Origin: Diploscapter coronatus
Taxonomy: Eukaryota; Nematoda; Chromadorea; Rhabditida; Rhabditidae
NCBI GenBank assembly: GCA_964036155.1
Contig: OZ038423.1
Location: 30,333,249 to 30,397,248, forward strand
Reading direction: 5' to 3'
DNA length: 64,000 nt
Below, piece after piece: positions 23,645 through 37,384 of the stretch. A model generated the notes under the pieces. The model was not told the origin of the DNA and ran no database searches. It worked only from the letters and a program-made list of their open reading frames with translations. The first letter of the stretch is position 1. Each line of letters opens with the position of its first letter. Made by a program: the position numbers and the translations under genes.

Positions 23645-26600
23645 CTAATATTCATCGGTGGCAAACTTCAAGTAATATCCCCAATAGAGAATGTTGAAAA
23701 TTCCGAAGGTCAGGGGGAAATATATCCTCGAATTTCTGTCAATTGCTTGAGCGAATTTTCGATTTTCTTCGACTCGACTGATCCTAAAAATTTCATTGTT
23801 TTGCTTAGGCTACCCCCCACTAAACGACGGATATTTGGTCATTCATTTTGTGACATAAGGATAGGAATTTTTGACGGGCCTTGAATTTTGACAATTTTTC
23901 GGATACATTAATTAAACAGACTTTAAAACGCGCACTTTTACATGAAACATTAGACAGAAATATTATACCTTGCATTACAAAATTGATAAATTTTTAAAAC
24001 TTTGAAAAGTGATCTCAAGGTTAGCTTTGAAAAAAATTAACGATAGGAAATTTGTCGGATCTTGCAAAAATTAACGAGTTTTGTGACACGGTAGGAGTTG
24101 CGAGGTGCGTGCATTTTGGGTGAATTTTTGACTAAATGAGTGGGCGTGGCCTAATTTTGTAATTTTGCAAGCACAGCACACGTTTATGTTCATGGGTTGT
24201 CTTTGATAAATTGATCATGAAATCGAAATTTTTCCAAAACTCATAAAAATTCGTACTTTTCTATTTTTTAAATTCCAGCTTTCTCCCAATGCGTTATTTT
24301 GTAGAAATGACGAGAATTAAAAAGTGCGAATTTTACAAATTTTGACGAATTTCGATTCTCTGATTAGTTTATCGAAAACAAACAAATGATATTTTGAAAT
24401 AATAATTTATTTGCTACCCGAGAAAAGCCGTGCGCAGTGGTTGGCAGATTAACGAAATTTTGGACACACCCGCTTAGTCAAAATTCACAAGTTAACATTA
24501 GGAGAATTTTACAAATGCGTCCAAAAATTTTTATCATCCAAAAAATAAAAACCCGGCTATTTTTTCGGACCTGATATTTCTATGCTCCATCCAGTGACTT
24601 TGTCGTCTAAATTTTCACAGAAAAAATTCCAAATTTTCAAAAATGTTGCATTTCGAGTTTTTCATGCAAAAACGAGAAATTACCGTTCTTCAAGCGCCTT
24701 TCGTTTGCTGCTCGGAAGGAGGTTTCTCTTGATGTAGAGGGGTGGGGCCTGAAATTTTGCTGAAATTCCCCCTAGAATTTTTGTAAATACCTGATTTAGT
24801 TCACGAATTTGTTTCCTATCGATTTTCTCTTGACTTTCCGGATCGGCGGGCAGCATTGCAACTTCGTAACATGAAGTGCCGTTTCGTTGTAGCTAAAAAT
24901 TTGAATTTTCCCAAAAATTAAATTTTTTGTTAAAAAGAATAAATCCAAGCTCTTGCCAATTGATTCTTTTTCTCCTTGTATTGAGAAACCAATTCGTGCA
25001 CTTGATCCGAAAGACCCTTCACCGATTTCTTCCGATTTCGACGATTTTTTCTTCGGGTGCAGTAATTTACAATCTAAAAACGCCAGGCTTTTATTTTTAA
25101 ATACTCTAATTTCAACTACCGTAAATTCGATCATAGCCAAAAATACGAAAGTCATGCAGGTTCCCATCCAAATATCAATGGCTTTTACATCGCTGGCCTG
25201 AAATTTTGAATTAAAAAATTCCTTTAAATTTTTAAGCCGAAGAATGCCTAAAATAGAATTTTTCAAAGATCGTTTAAACTAACCTGAGGTAAACTCATTC
25301 TAGCGGCGCTACTTTGCGTGGCAAGAGTGAGCAAGGTAGTGATACTGAGCGAGACCTAAAAGATAAACATGTCTGATTTTCCGAAATTTTTGTCAAACTT
25401 ACCCTTCCCGGTACGGCCTCAACATCTAACCAAAACGAAAACCAGCTCACGAAAACAATAAGGGCCGTTGGGATATAAGACTGAAATTTCTGCAAAATTA
25501 CGCTGATTTTTTGTTGAACAACCTGTAGAATATGGTGGGTTAATTCTCGATGCCCGTGAAAAGTGGCTATTGCACAGGACCAGATTCCTGAACTTTGACA
25601 TTTTTTGTTTTTAGATAATTTTCTATCTAAAAAGGAGATTATTTTAAAATTACGTTTAGATGTTATGTAGAATAATCGTGAGGTTTTCCGATTTTATAGT
25701 TCTTGTTTCTTTACAAAATTCAAATATTTTTGAAAGGTGCTAAATTTTACGACAAGGAAACTTGAAGAGCCCCCAAGAATAAGGTTGCACTCTCTCACAC
25801 GCTCATCTTTTTGAAAAGGAATTGCTACCAGATGCGGCTGTGACTTTGTCTAGTTGAATATCCCCCAGAGTTTTGTGATTTTTAGCTCAAACTACGATGA
25901 TACATTTCAACTACTAAAACACAAAAAATGCGGCGGATTTTTGAGATGATTATCTTTCTTTTAGCAGGGAGATTAAGATTTATTTTAACCATTTTCTTCT
26001 GATTTTCCTGAGCTTTTTCTCACATCATGAGAGAATTGAAAATTCTTACGCGCATAGGGTGCACTTTTCGGTGCGCAAACAATAGTAAACACGATTTTTT
26101 ATGCACATTTTATTCGTACTTCCTTATATGCACATAAGGAAATACGTCGACTCTTCAGTCTATAAATTATTTCAGAGATCTTCTTTGCATTAAGGAAAAT
26201 TTAATTCCGAGAATTTTAGCTTGTCTTTGAAAGTCTGGATAAAAAATCCGAACGGAAATGCTATACGTTAATCCGGCTACTTTTAAAACTTCCCTTGATA
26301 GAAAATACCGAAATATGTGTTATTCAGTGCATGTTTTGAACTTCTTGATAAAGTACCGAAAAATTTTGAAATATTCAAACAGGTTTGGTTATCTAGGATA
26401 AATTATCGCAAAAAAAGATTTTAGGACATTTAAATTTTCTATGCAAAATTACGAAATTAAGTTTACCGGTAGCATACTCATCCATCCTAGTTGTTTTATC
26501 AATCGTGCCCATTTTCATGTCGGGCATTCGAATATCTGGATTCACTTCGATCGGATTATCCCCGTTCCAGAAGATTTGTAACTCGTTGATGTCGTAGGCA

Positions 26601-29600
26601 TCGAAAAAATAGAAGATTAAATTTTTGATCGTTAGAAAGAATGAGAAAACAGATTTTTCTAACTTATTTTGGTTTTCTGCACCTAGACAAGTGAACGATT
26701 AGACTTTGATCTTTGGGGAAAATGTAACGTATTTCGACAGGAAAATTTGAAAAGCTAGCCCTTTTATTCAGTCTTTGGAAAAAATGACTTTCTTAGAAAT
26801 ATTCGAAATTAGATTTGAAAAAAACTTACAGCTCAAAATCCTCATGTCGCATTTTTGCGAATCTAGTGGGTATCGAGCCAGCCTTTGCATACACAGGACG
26901 GTTAGGGATATCCTGGAAATTCTTGAATTTCATTTCGACAATTTATTCCCACATATGCTAAAGCTTGGGAACTTGATCATCAATTTTTAAAACAATTCTT
27001 TTAAAGTTCTCGAAAAATTTCAATTTTATCCCCATGTGTTCCCAAAAAATTATTTTTGATCGGGGCTTTCCCAGAACTTAACCCAAATTTTCTCCTAGCG
27101 ATGTTTCGCGGGCCCAAATCCCCCAGCGGACACGACAACTCGTTGCGCGAATTTTTAAATTTTTTTGCAAAGCCAAAAGCCACAATCCTCCCCAAGGACG
27201 ACTTTTATGAAATGACTGCCGACTTTTAAAGCGATTCGGCTCAAACTTCCGCCCCAAAAATGAGAAGCGTACTTGGTAATTTTAGATCGTCGAGTAAGAG
27301 ATCATAAAATTTGGACCAAAAACAAGACTCCGAGAGTTATTTGGGTAAACAGTTCTTTTTAGTTGATGATAAAAATGATGTTTCAACTTTTAAGCTGGGA
27401 AAACAGCCGAAAACTTGTAGGATAAAGCTTTTATTTGAAGTTTAAAAATTATTTGGATTTTTGAACCCTCAAAAATTTTCATAAAACGCTCGTTCACCTC
27501 GCTGCGTTCTAGTCTACAGAACCCGCTTTGCAGTTTTCTTCATTTGCAGAAAATTTGGAATAAAATTAAAAATCTATGTTTACTTTTCAACCAGAACCTT
27601 TATCTTATTCGAACGGAACGGACGAAATTCGAAGATTTGATGAAAGTCTAGGAACGGGGCGCCGAAAAATCTCATATCGCGCCTCTAGGGAAAATATCCC
27701 CAGAAAGAACAGCCAAGTTCAAGTTCTTCATCAAACTTTTTAAGAAGTATAAAAATCTGATGGGTTTTAGAATTTGTACAAGCTACTGAAATATATCAAA
27801 TGGAGCAAATTTTGTTATTAGTGATAAAAAAAATATTACCTGCAATCGTACCAAATCGTCCCATTTGGGTAGATCCAAACCAGGAAATTCGGCTGTGTAA
27901 CTTCGTGAAAACTCGAGGTTCGCGCATTGGCGAAATAAATGTCAGGGTGCCAAATTTGAGAAAACAGTTTTGGGTCCTGAAATTTAAAAATTCCCATTTT
28001 CGATAAGCTTTTAAAATGCCTTTATCAAAAACCGCCTGGTGTTGTTATGCCTTAGTCGGGAATCCTCCCATTTTTGCTGGAAGTAGATGTCGACTTGGAA
28101 GTCCTGAAAATTACATTTTTTCTAAATTTGTTGGTAAAAATTAGCATTTATTCGATATATAAATATTTAACTTTTGACTAAAATAATTATTTTGATAGAA
28201 AATATTAGCGTTTTGCTACAAAATTAAAATCTCCCTGCTATTTTTCATGGTGCTTATTGATTTCGTGACGCAGGGTCATTTTTTCATTCTCGAGTTTGAC
28301 CTCAACAAACCTCCCTCTCTTCGTGAATAGACAGCAAAAAAGCTCACTGCATTTTCTGCTGCACGCCATGCCGCTTCGCGCTCAATTGACAAATGTGCCA
28401 AACGGACAAAACCTGGCACATTTAGATATGGAAAAAATCAGCAAGGTTTGGTCCGGGGATTTTGTGTACTTATTGCAAGCGGTTATGCTCCTCTATCTTC
28501 AATAGAAGATTGGACATGAATAATTTTAGTGTTGCTTCTAAAATTTTGAACTTGTGGATAAAAAATCTTCAAAATTTAGTCTGGAGATTTTGACGACTTT
28601 ATCGTAAACAAACAATAATTTTTTTTCAGAAGGTCGTTCTTTATTAATTGAAAAATGTCGATAAAAGTAGCTGAATTTTTAAAACTAAGACTAACACTTT
28701 ATTGGAAACTATTTTAAACATTTGATTTGTTATGTTCTTCAATATGAAACGTTAAATATGAAAAATTTTCGCAGTGTAGTCTCTAGATGTTTTGAATTTG
28801 GACTTTTTTTGCAAAAAATTTGGAGACTCGACCCTCGACCTCAGCCCTATCTCTATTCAGTTCTCGTTTCGGTTCAATAAATTCCATCCACCCCTACGAA
28901 TTTCCGTTAATCCAACGCATGAACGCGTTTTTCTAAGAGTTGGATGAAAAATGACAAAATCCTCGAGAATTTCGAATTTCTGCAACAAAAAGTTGTCGAA
29001 AATTCTCTGCGCGTAAAGGAAACTAATAATAAATTAGATTTTCTTCTCAATTTTAATGAAAATCAAGAATAGTTTGAATTAGAAACATTATTTATGGTCT
29101 AATAACTTGATCGGAAAATGCTATGTTTACTCTGAAAAGGACTTTTCTGTGAAAACTAAACTTTGAAAGCTCAATTTCGAAGAAAACAGCGAAGTTTTTT
29201 TTGTTTACCCAAGTCGGGTATTGTTTCAGTAATCAAAAAGTGCATTTTGAAAGTGATGCCATTTTTTCACGATGAAATCTTAGAATTTCGGGATTTCCTG
29301 ATTTAATTGCAAAGGACATAAATCAAGAACAATGTTTGTTTTTCACGAAAGTACAAAGCGCGGTTGTATAGTTTTAGCGAGTTATACTAATTTTAAAAAT
29401 TCTAAAATCACCTCAAGCTTCTTTTTTATATATCTATGAGTCAGGCTAATTTTATTTTTAAAAAAATAATTTAAAAAGTAAAATTTTCAAAAATACTCCA
29501 TAAAATTCTTTCTATTTGCTTGTTTTATGTAAATTTTAATATTCCTCTCTTTTTCAATATAATCATTCTCCGAGATCTTCTGAACGTTGCAAAAAGAATA

Positions 29601-32600
29601 TTCGAATCTGCGTTCGAAGAAAGGGTTTAGGCTTAGAAATTCTCAGTTCGGGGCCTAAATTGCACCTCAGACTTAATACCGAAAAAGACCGGGAGAACAT
29701 TTCCGCAAAAAGATTCTCAAACCTCACATACTTTCGCTCTATCTTATTGGAAATCTCGAATTCAAAATATTCCAGACGATTTTTCGGGGCTATCTATCTT
29801 TAAATATGGGGATGAGAAGAAGGCCTTCATTTTTATTAGAAATTATCCAAGACAGTTTGTAGAGCCTATATTTTAATATGGGACGAATTTTTCGAGTTTA
29901 TGCAACATTTCCGGCGTTCGGATTGCCTTGGGGCAAATTAGCATTTAAGAGCGAGCTTCACGGGGATTCCGATTGGTGCAGGTTTTCCCGGAGATGAATA
30001 TTGAAAGGATGTTCTTTCTCTAACGAATCAATCACCAAAAACGCAAAGAAAGAAAGAAATGATAAGAGTGCAAATTATTCTTATGAAGCACATGAAAAAA
30101 ATTAAAATAAACGTAATTGGACTTACCATAGTCTGAGCCCTAAACGACGACATGCCTTCTATGTACATTTGAATGAAAACGTGGGTCGCGTTACCTAAAA
30201 TTATCTTTTTTGTATTTCTTCCCTTTTCCAAATTGTCGTCACTTTTTTCAAAGTTTTCCATAGATTTCTAAAACAAACTGAAGCACATTGTTTTGCCTTC
30301 GGTTTTTCAACGCGCAAAGGCGACCGCATAAGTAATGAAATAGGAGAGTACGCTAAAAACGGAAATTTTTGAAAAAAAAAAACCTTTTTTCTTCGTACTC
30401 TACTTTTGCATAAGTGATTGCAAGTCATATTGTATTTTTTCGAGAAGCAGCTTTGCTTTCGAAGTTTTCTGGAAGTTTGAAATCTTGTTGTGTGTGGTTA
30501 AGAATAGGCCTCAAATCTTGGTTGGGATTTTCCTAGTCGTTCATTTTCCGAAACATAGACTTTTCCACTTCGACTTACACACAGAATACGAATTATGCGC
30601 ATTCGAAATAGGGCGCGTTTTCAGGTCACAGGATTTTTAGCGATAGAGCGCAAAATTCACTTTATTTTTTAACTTGGACTAGATATTAGAAAAATTTCAC
30701 GTTTTCAAAAACTAAACTTCAAATAAAAAATTGATTTAGAAAGAGCGATCCAAATTTTATGTCACCCAATTTTCAATCCCTAAATTTTAAAGTGGGATTT
30801 TTTGGAACAAAACTTGATTGTCGTTAGACTTATTACCGGCAAAATAAAAAACTTCCTCATGAAAGCCAAGGACAATTATTTTGAACGTGCAAAATTTCGT
30901 TGAATGAAGCCAGAAAAAGGAGCCTACTAAATTCTTTCGAGTTTGAAAGCGATGTTTTGATTTTTCGTAACTTGGAAATTTCATGTTAACAAATTTGGAA
31001 GGTTCAGATAGATATCTCAATTAAAAATTGTTTTTAAACTAGGACTTCAAAAATGGTTTGTTAAAAAGTCTCAGGTCTCGTGATTTTTGCAAGTTCAACT
31101 TTCGTCAGGAACTTGGAAATATCATGGAAAAATTAGAGGCAAAAAGATTTTTCAAGTGTGGGTTTAGAAAACGTGCGTATTTTCTAGTCTTCCGAATTCT
31201 TTTTTCTCGCCAAAATCACTAGAAAAAGTAAACTCATCTACCCGGAAGGCAAATTTTTAATAAAATTTTGCCGAACGAAAATCACGACGGATTTCAATTT
31301 TGTTTGTCTCAAGATTCTGGGCTAAAATGAGCAAATAAAGTTTTTCTTTTTGCTTGGTTTGGGGATTTAATTTGAAAATTTCTCATTAATATAAGTATTT
31401 GGTGGTTGTTCGAATGAACACGAAATATATTAGATTTTGGAGTTCGGAATTTTAGAGAGTAAACTTATGAAATTTTTTCTGGGAAACGTGCGGCTTTCAA
31501 AAGATTTTGAGCTTTTATTGGTTAAGGCTTTGCTGTTTTAAAACCTTATTATTATTTATTTAGTAGACTAGAAAATAGTGTATGTTCAGATTTTCAAAAC
31601 AATATTTAGGTGCATTTTATAAATAAAAAAATATGGATGATTTTTTTTTTATTTATACACCCATGTTGCACCTATTCTAGCTTAACAACGTTGTTCCTGG
31701 TAGTTCGTCCTTTAAGTCGGAACCTCTTTTTCCCCATTTTTTCTTGCAACGATTGCAGGGCTTAGATGTCAAATGCACAGGCGCGAAAACTCGAGACATT
31801 AACGAACAGAAATAGTTTTTACTAAAGAGAAGGAAAAAGAGACAGGAAATTAGGAAGAGATTAGAAAAATCCTAGAGACGTGGAGAATTAGAAAATCACT
31901 ATGTTGGCCTAAATATGAGAAAGGGATATATTATTCGATGGTTTTGGCCTTGTATCTTTCAATGTGGAATGAGAATTTTGTGCAGCCAGGGAGAAATGCT
32001 TGTAAATATTGCAACGCGAATAACGTGAGTCGTGAATTTTTGAACTTCACGAAAATCGAGCATTTCCAAGAGATGTCATTTTTGCTGAAAAAAATAAAAC
32101 GGCACTCTTTTGTCTCGGAAATCGTCTCGAACGAATGTGTAGAATTTCGCGAAGAAATTTTGAAAACAGGCCGAAAAAAGTGTGGGGTGTGAAAATGAAG
32201 ATGCAGATTTACTTCACGAAGCCAAAAGTTCATTCGCAAGGTTTTGGAACAATGAGTCAACGCTAATGATTTTTAAGAGTTGCAGTGAAAATAATGTGAA
32301 GGAAAATTTGTCTGGGGTCATAACTTAGGAGGGAAACAATTGTAAAAAATATAACTTTTTCCCATTCACTTTGAAGAAAAGTCCAGTTCTTTCCAAACCT
32401 CAAAAAATCGGAAGAAAAATCAAATTGGTAAACTCTACCCCCTAGTTAACTTTTATTTAAAAATTAAAATAAAAGACCAATTTTACCAGTTCTCTGTCCC
32501 GGATATGAATTCCGATTGTAATTATGTCCCATAATAATGTTCAAGTCATCAATGTCTTCATCTTCAGAACCTCTCCCCGCCCAGCCGCGTCGCCAGATGA

Positions 32601-32655
32601 ACGACTCCAAGAAGAGTAGTATCGACAAAGAGCATATCCGACGACCGAATGACAT
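23645..32655 (-). CDS. Cys-loop ligand-gated ion channel subunit (GABA/glycine-receptor-like)
   Basis: Pentameric neurotransmitter-gated channel subunit spread over about 9 kb with several large introns. Exon 1 (from 32655) encodes a signal peptide (MSFGRRICSLSILLFLESFI). The ligand-binding domain follows: FQVDIYFQQKWEDSRL, IWHPDIYFANARTSS, and the Cys-loop CMQRLARYPLDSQKC with 13 residues between cysteines. TM1 is PTALIVFVSWFSFWL. TM2 begins VPGRVSLSITTLLTLATQSS; TM3 is WMGTCMTFVFLAMIEFTIVN. After a basic loop, the last exon (ending 23645) supplies TM4, FPLTFGIFNILYWGYYLKF. The pore resembles glycine and GABA receptors, suggesting an anion channel, but the usual Ala of the P-A-R selectivity motif is Gly. 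The ligand cannot be deduced. One intron starts with GC (27977-28019), another probably does (24893-24956), and one ends in CG (26602-26829). Confidence 0.92.
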
Positions 32656-35111
32656 CGCCTAAAGATGAATTCAGATATTTTTAGATTGATGCGGGTATTT
32701 CAAAAAACTAAATAAATAGGATAAATAATACATAGTTCTTTAGATTGATGTGGGGATTTTTAAATCATAAAATAAACTATAAAAAAAGAATGCCTAAGTC
32801 AGGCATTTGCGGGTATTTTAAAGAGATTTGATTTTAAAATGGGACATAATATGTCGAAATTATTATTGAAAAAAATAGAAATGGTACGCGAAGCGTGTCT
32901 TGAGAGTTATAAAATTCTAGAAAACCGATGATATTCAAAGTGATATTGAAATGTTGTTCATCGTGAAATTTTCAACTTCATAGTTAATGGAAAATCGAAA
33001 ATGAAAGTAAACAAGATTATTATGTGATTTTCTGATTTCTAATTGAGCTAAGGTGTGCTGTATCATAATCAATTTTTTGTGAGAGAAAATAATTATGCGA
33101 TGAAGCAGGCAAGTTTCAGGGAGCGCATATCATTGGGGTTCGAAAATTATAAATTTATTGAGATGAAGGAATAGTTTGGAGGAATGAAAATGAAATCTTG
33201 ATGAAGATAATATTTCATATTTATTAGAATGAAAGTTACAAGGACAGAGATACTTTATGACATAGCGAGAAAAAAGTCGAAATTTTGAATTTGAAAAAAT
33301 GGATTTTCGAAAAGGCCATTTCGAAAAAGAACCATGAAAATAGATGGATTTTCGTGATATAGGAAAATAGTGTGAGAAAAGAAAAAGATGATAACTTGCA
33401 TTTCATAAGGGCATGATGTTTGGGTCTATTTTCGAGTGCAAAAAGGGAATAGAATAAAGTTTGTAGAGGGTAGGGATGGATTTTCTGTCTTTCACACATA
33501 GAGCTTGCTCCTGATAATGTGTGTGCATTCGTCTATGAAGTGGAAAATAGTGGGCCACAAAATAAAATGCTAGTAGAAAATCGCTATCCTCTATTCCGTT
33601 CTCCATGTTGAAAATCTGAGAAAAATTATCCGCTCCAAGAAAATTCTTGTTTAAATTTCTCTTTAAATTAAAAAAAAAATAGTAAGTTCATTATGGCGGC
33701 TTTATGGGATATTCTTTAATAAAATATGGAATATGAAAATAGGAATTAAAAAATCCAATTTTTATGGTCTAAATTTTTCAGATTTAAAGAAAATCAAAGT
33801 TGGGAAATTAGTGGCCTAAAATAGTTATATGAGCAAAGATTCAAAGAATGAAAATTGGAAAATGAAAGAATTAGCAGCATTTTTCGATTCCGAATTTTGG
33901 AGTGGATTTTCGGAGGCTAAAAACGGGAAATCCGGGCTGAAAGTTGAATGTTTTCATTTGTTAGGAGAGGCGCTCTTTCCTTATAGAGGCACATATGAAA
34001 AAGAAAGGCTCGGGGCTTACAAAGCAGTTTCCAAAGTTTCCTTGTCTCTGGAATCCGGGGTTGAATCTTTTCAGAACATGCCAGGAGAAAGGCGTGGCAA
34101 GGGGCGGGACCTTAAAAAACAGAGTGTAAGGATGAAATAAGAATCTTAGAAGGTTTTGAAAAGGGTATAATAAAACTCGTGAAGAAACTAAAGTTTTCAT
34201 CGAAAGATATGAATTCCAGAAGTATTTTAGCCAGGTTTGGAAGTGCACGATAAAACTTGAGAAAAATAATTTGAACCTGCAAACATAGTAGTTCGACACA
34301 TTATGAGCTATCAGAGAGTGAAAAAGAAGAAACCTATAAAATTTGACCTCTATGAGAGGGAATTTTAAAGCTGAGCCTAGATTTTACAAGTTCACGAGAT
34401 TTTCTAAGAAATTTGTCGTGAAGTAATTGCGCTTGATAAAATTTTCATGAAAGAGCGGTCTTTGTTAGACATCTTCGTTTGTCTGATGAAAAATGGGCAA
34501 TCGGGTCGGAACCTAAAATTTTTTGAATCTCGAATTATCCCAGACACTTGTACTGCACTATGCTCGAAGATGTAGTGGATTTTTGAGAGTCTAACAATAA
34601 AGACCCTGCCGAAAGGCCTGTGATTTCATTCATTAGCACGTGCGTAATTGCGCTGGCGTTAATATTTGGAAGAGAGCAAAAGAAAGGTCAAAGCGCAAGA
34701 TTATATGAGATTTTGTGTGTAATGGAATGTTTATGGGATTCTATGAAGAGCAGATTTTTTGTGAATTCTGTGAGATATTTTCTATTCTTGAGAATTTTAA
34801 GAACAACTGAAATTGGCGTTTTAGTCTTGCGAGTTTTGAAATTGCAACTTTCTTCTTCCTGTTTTTGTTTGAATAATCAATTCGCTAGGCTACGATCACT
34901 ACGTTGTACCCTTCCTTATTGTGTGATTCTGACAGTGTCTGTCCTCTCATTTTCTCATATTCTCACTCTCTTCCGCTTATCATTAACTTGTGAGGATTCG
35001 ATTTTTCTCGTTGGTTCCTATGAATTCGATTTCGTCGTGCGGATAATTTCATTTTTCCAAAAATATTGAAAATCTTGCCACTTGACTAGTTTCTTTGATT
35101 TTCTAGACAAA
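32656..35111. other. Divergent intergenic region
   Basis: About 2.5 kb between the channel start and PEX5. Open frames here (for example 33829-34140 and 34620-35069, plus strand) have no convincing splice context or protein-like composition. A short imperfect tandem repeat lies near 32680-32765. It should hold the promoters of both neighbours. Confidence 0.5.
32678..32765. repeat. Imperfect tandem repeat of about 60 bases
   Basis: The motif TTTAGATTGATG(C/T)GGG followed by an A/T-rich stretch occurs at about 32679 and again at about 32739. A related GCGGGTATTT lies near 32808. Small and probably of no functional weight. Confidence 0.4.
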
Positions 35112-37274
35112 ATGAAATCCTTTGCCGCTCCGGAATGTGGCCAGTCGAATGCCGTCGTCTCGCTGGCGAGGAACTTCGGCCAATCCAATCAGAGGCTTCC
35201 TGCGACAGGTTCAAATTTTAGATTAAAAAAAAATGACAATTCGGAAAAGCACTTTTGCTAGCATTAACATCTTTCTCTGAATTATCAGAGTAAACGTAAG
35301 TATTTTTCAGTATCAGCCCCAGCGCTATCTTCCACAGCCGATAGTCTCGCAAATGAATATCTCCGAGCGAAAGCCGCTCAACCCGCTCCGGCATCGTTTA
35401 ATATGCAGGTTTTTTACTTAGAAAAAAGAAATATTCAGATTCATATTTAGTCATTAACTACAAATCTACCTCAAAATATGTCGGCTGCATCGACGTCTCT
35501 TGCTAATAAATGGGCCAGTGAGTTTGCGCAAGCGCCTATGTCGTCCAGTGCCCAGGTGAGAAAATTATAATTTGGATAATTGCTCAATTAAGCCTAATTA
35601 AGCTGGCTACTAATTGGACGAAACAGTATAATCTTTCTCGACCAGTGTATAGCCAAGCGTGGACGACCGCACAAGCACCAATGTCTTCGACTTCAATGCA
35701 AATGGGCCAGGGGTAATTTAAGACGGTTTATCAACTTGAGAAGGTAATGATTATAGCACGTCGCACGATTTCTGGTCTGCAGAATACTTGAAGACAGTCG
35801 ATGATAAGCTCAAATCGCCCGAGGAAATGGTTCGTCAGACTTGAGAACTTGAACTTTTACCAATGAAAATTGACTAGGGCGACTTGTGGGCTCGAGAAAT
35901 GTTGTCGAACCACGAAGGCCGGGAGCAGGACGTCTGGCACAATAACTCCGATGCAATGGAAGCCATGTGGAAAGATATTCAACGGCGATGCGAGGAGGCG
36001 CAAGGAGAAACTTTCGAGACTCCTGCGCAATACACTTATCAGGTTCATCATTTTGATTAATAGACTTGGGAGATTGATAATTTTAAGGAGCAAAATCCTT
36101 ATCTTAGCGAACTGGACCCCAAAGTGTTGGGAGACAGACTAATGGGTGAAAACGATGCGGGCAACGCCATGTTGGCATACGAAGCTGCGGTGCAGAAGAA
36201 TGACCAAGACGCTGATGTGAGTGGACAAATCCTCGTATCTTGAAAGAAATCACCTCCAGGCCTGGTGCCGTCTCGGGCTGGCGCACGCTGAAAACGAAGA
36301 GGACAAGAAGGCGATCGCAGCACTGCAAAAGTGCATCGCGATTCAGCCGAATAATGAAGAGGTCAGTGATAATGTCGATTTCTTCAAAATCAATTGACTC
36401 AAGGCCCTTCTTGCTTTGTCCGTGTCAATGGCAAATGAAGGCATGGACAACGAATCGTTATTCGAGCTACAGAAATGGCTTGTGGCGCATCAAGTAAGGA
36501 AGAAGTCGTTGAGAGAGTTTCGAAAGAAGGATTTCAGGGAGGCGACGTGAATTCAATCACGAAATCCCCCAACTATAGTTCATTTCTGAATGAAGCGATG
36601 TTCGCTAAGGTTCTGTTTGAAATTGCTGAAAGAAATGAGGGAGAAATTCAGGTGGAACAAGAATATCTGAACGTTGCTCGACAGCAAGGTGGTACTGCAG
36701 ATGCAGCTTTGCAAAATGCATTGGGAGTTCTATACAATTTGAATCGGAACTATGAACGAGCTGTGGACTGTATCAAAATTGCCATTGCAATCAAGCCAGA
36801 GGTAGGAGGCATGCGAATTGTTAGAAGGAAAAAGATTCTGCAGGATCCTCGACTGTGGAATCGTCTTGGGGCGACCCTGGCAAATGGTGATCGAACGCCA
36901 GAGGCTGTGGCAGCTTATCGCGAAGCGCTGCAGAGATACCCGACTTATGTCAGGGCCAGATACAATCTGGGAATCAGTTGCATGCAATTGGCTAGTCATA
37001 GGTAGAGATTTTCATTTTTCAAAAATTTTATGAAATGGTTCAGAGAAGCACTTGATCACTTCCTATCTGCCTTGGAACTTCAGAAGGGCGATAAAATGAG
37101 CTCGACGATCTGGAGCACGATGTGGTAAGTAAACAGGTTGTCGATTTTTGAGTATTTAAGAAATTTAGGTCCGCTGCCCTGAGGCTTCGTGACGCTCCAC
37201 CCAACCTGACGCCGGCTATCGATAATCGTGACATTCAAGGCGTCAAGCAAATATTGCAAAGCTTCGCCTCGTAA
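35112..37274 (+). CDS. prx-5: PEX5, peroxisomal targeting signal 1 receptor
   Basis: About 11 exons and 470 residues. PEX5 binds the C-terminal PTS1 tripeptide of peroxisomal enzymes in the cytosol and docks at PEX14/PEX13. The N-terminus (MKSFAAPECGQSNAVVSL) keeps the conserved early cysteine (residue 9) needed for monoubiquitin-dependent recycling. The disordered N-terminal half has WxxxF/Y-type PEX14-binding motifs (WASEF, WSAEY). The C-terminal half is tetratricopeptide repeats: NAMLAYEAAVQKNDQDADAW, CRLGLAHAENEEDKKAIAAL, LGVLYNLNRNYERAVDCIKI, and NRLGATLANGDRTPEAVAAY. It ends after a helical tail at 37274. The start lies just behind a TTTTCTAG acceptor. It converges with the hemopexin-protein gene, with 110 bases between stop codons. 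Confidence 0.95.
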
Positions 37275-37384
37275 ACATTGACATCTTTCATTTTGTCAAA
37301 GATTTTTATTGGAGAGAATAAAATAAATTCACATAAATACAATGCACCAGTTGTGAAAATGTTTGAGAATGAAAAAGTGAAAAA

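Noticed and set aside
26040..26160. Short inverted repeats (CTTATATGCACATAAG and nearby GTGCAC/GTGCGC)
   Set aside because: Arms are only about 7 bases and are expected by chance in AT-rich introns.
34620..35069. 149-residue plus-strand open frame just upstream of PEX5
   Set aside because: Composition is Leu/Phe/Ser-rich without a domain or splice context, and it ends just before the PEX5 acceptor. Chance open frame in the promoter region.
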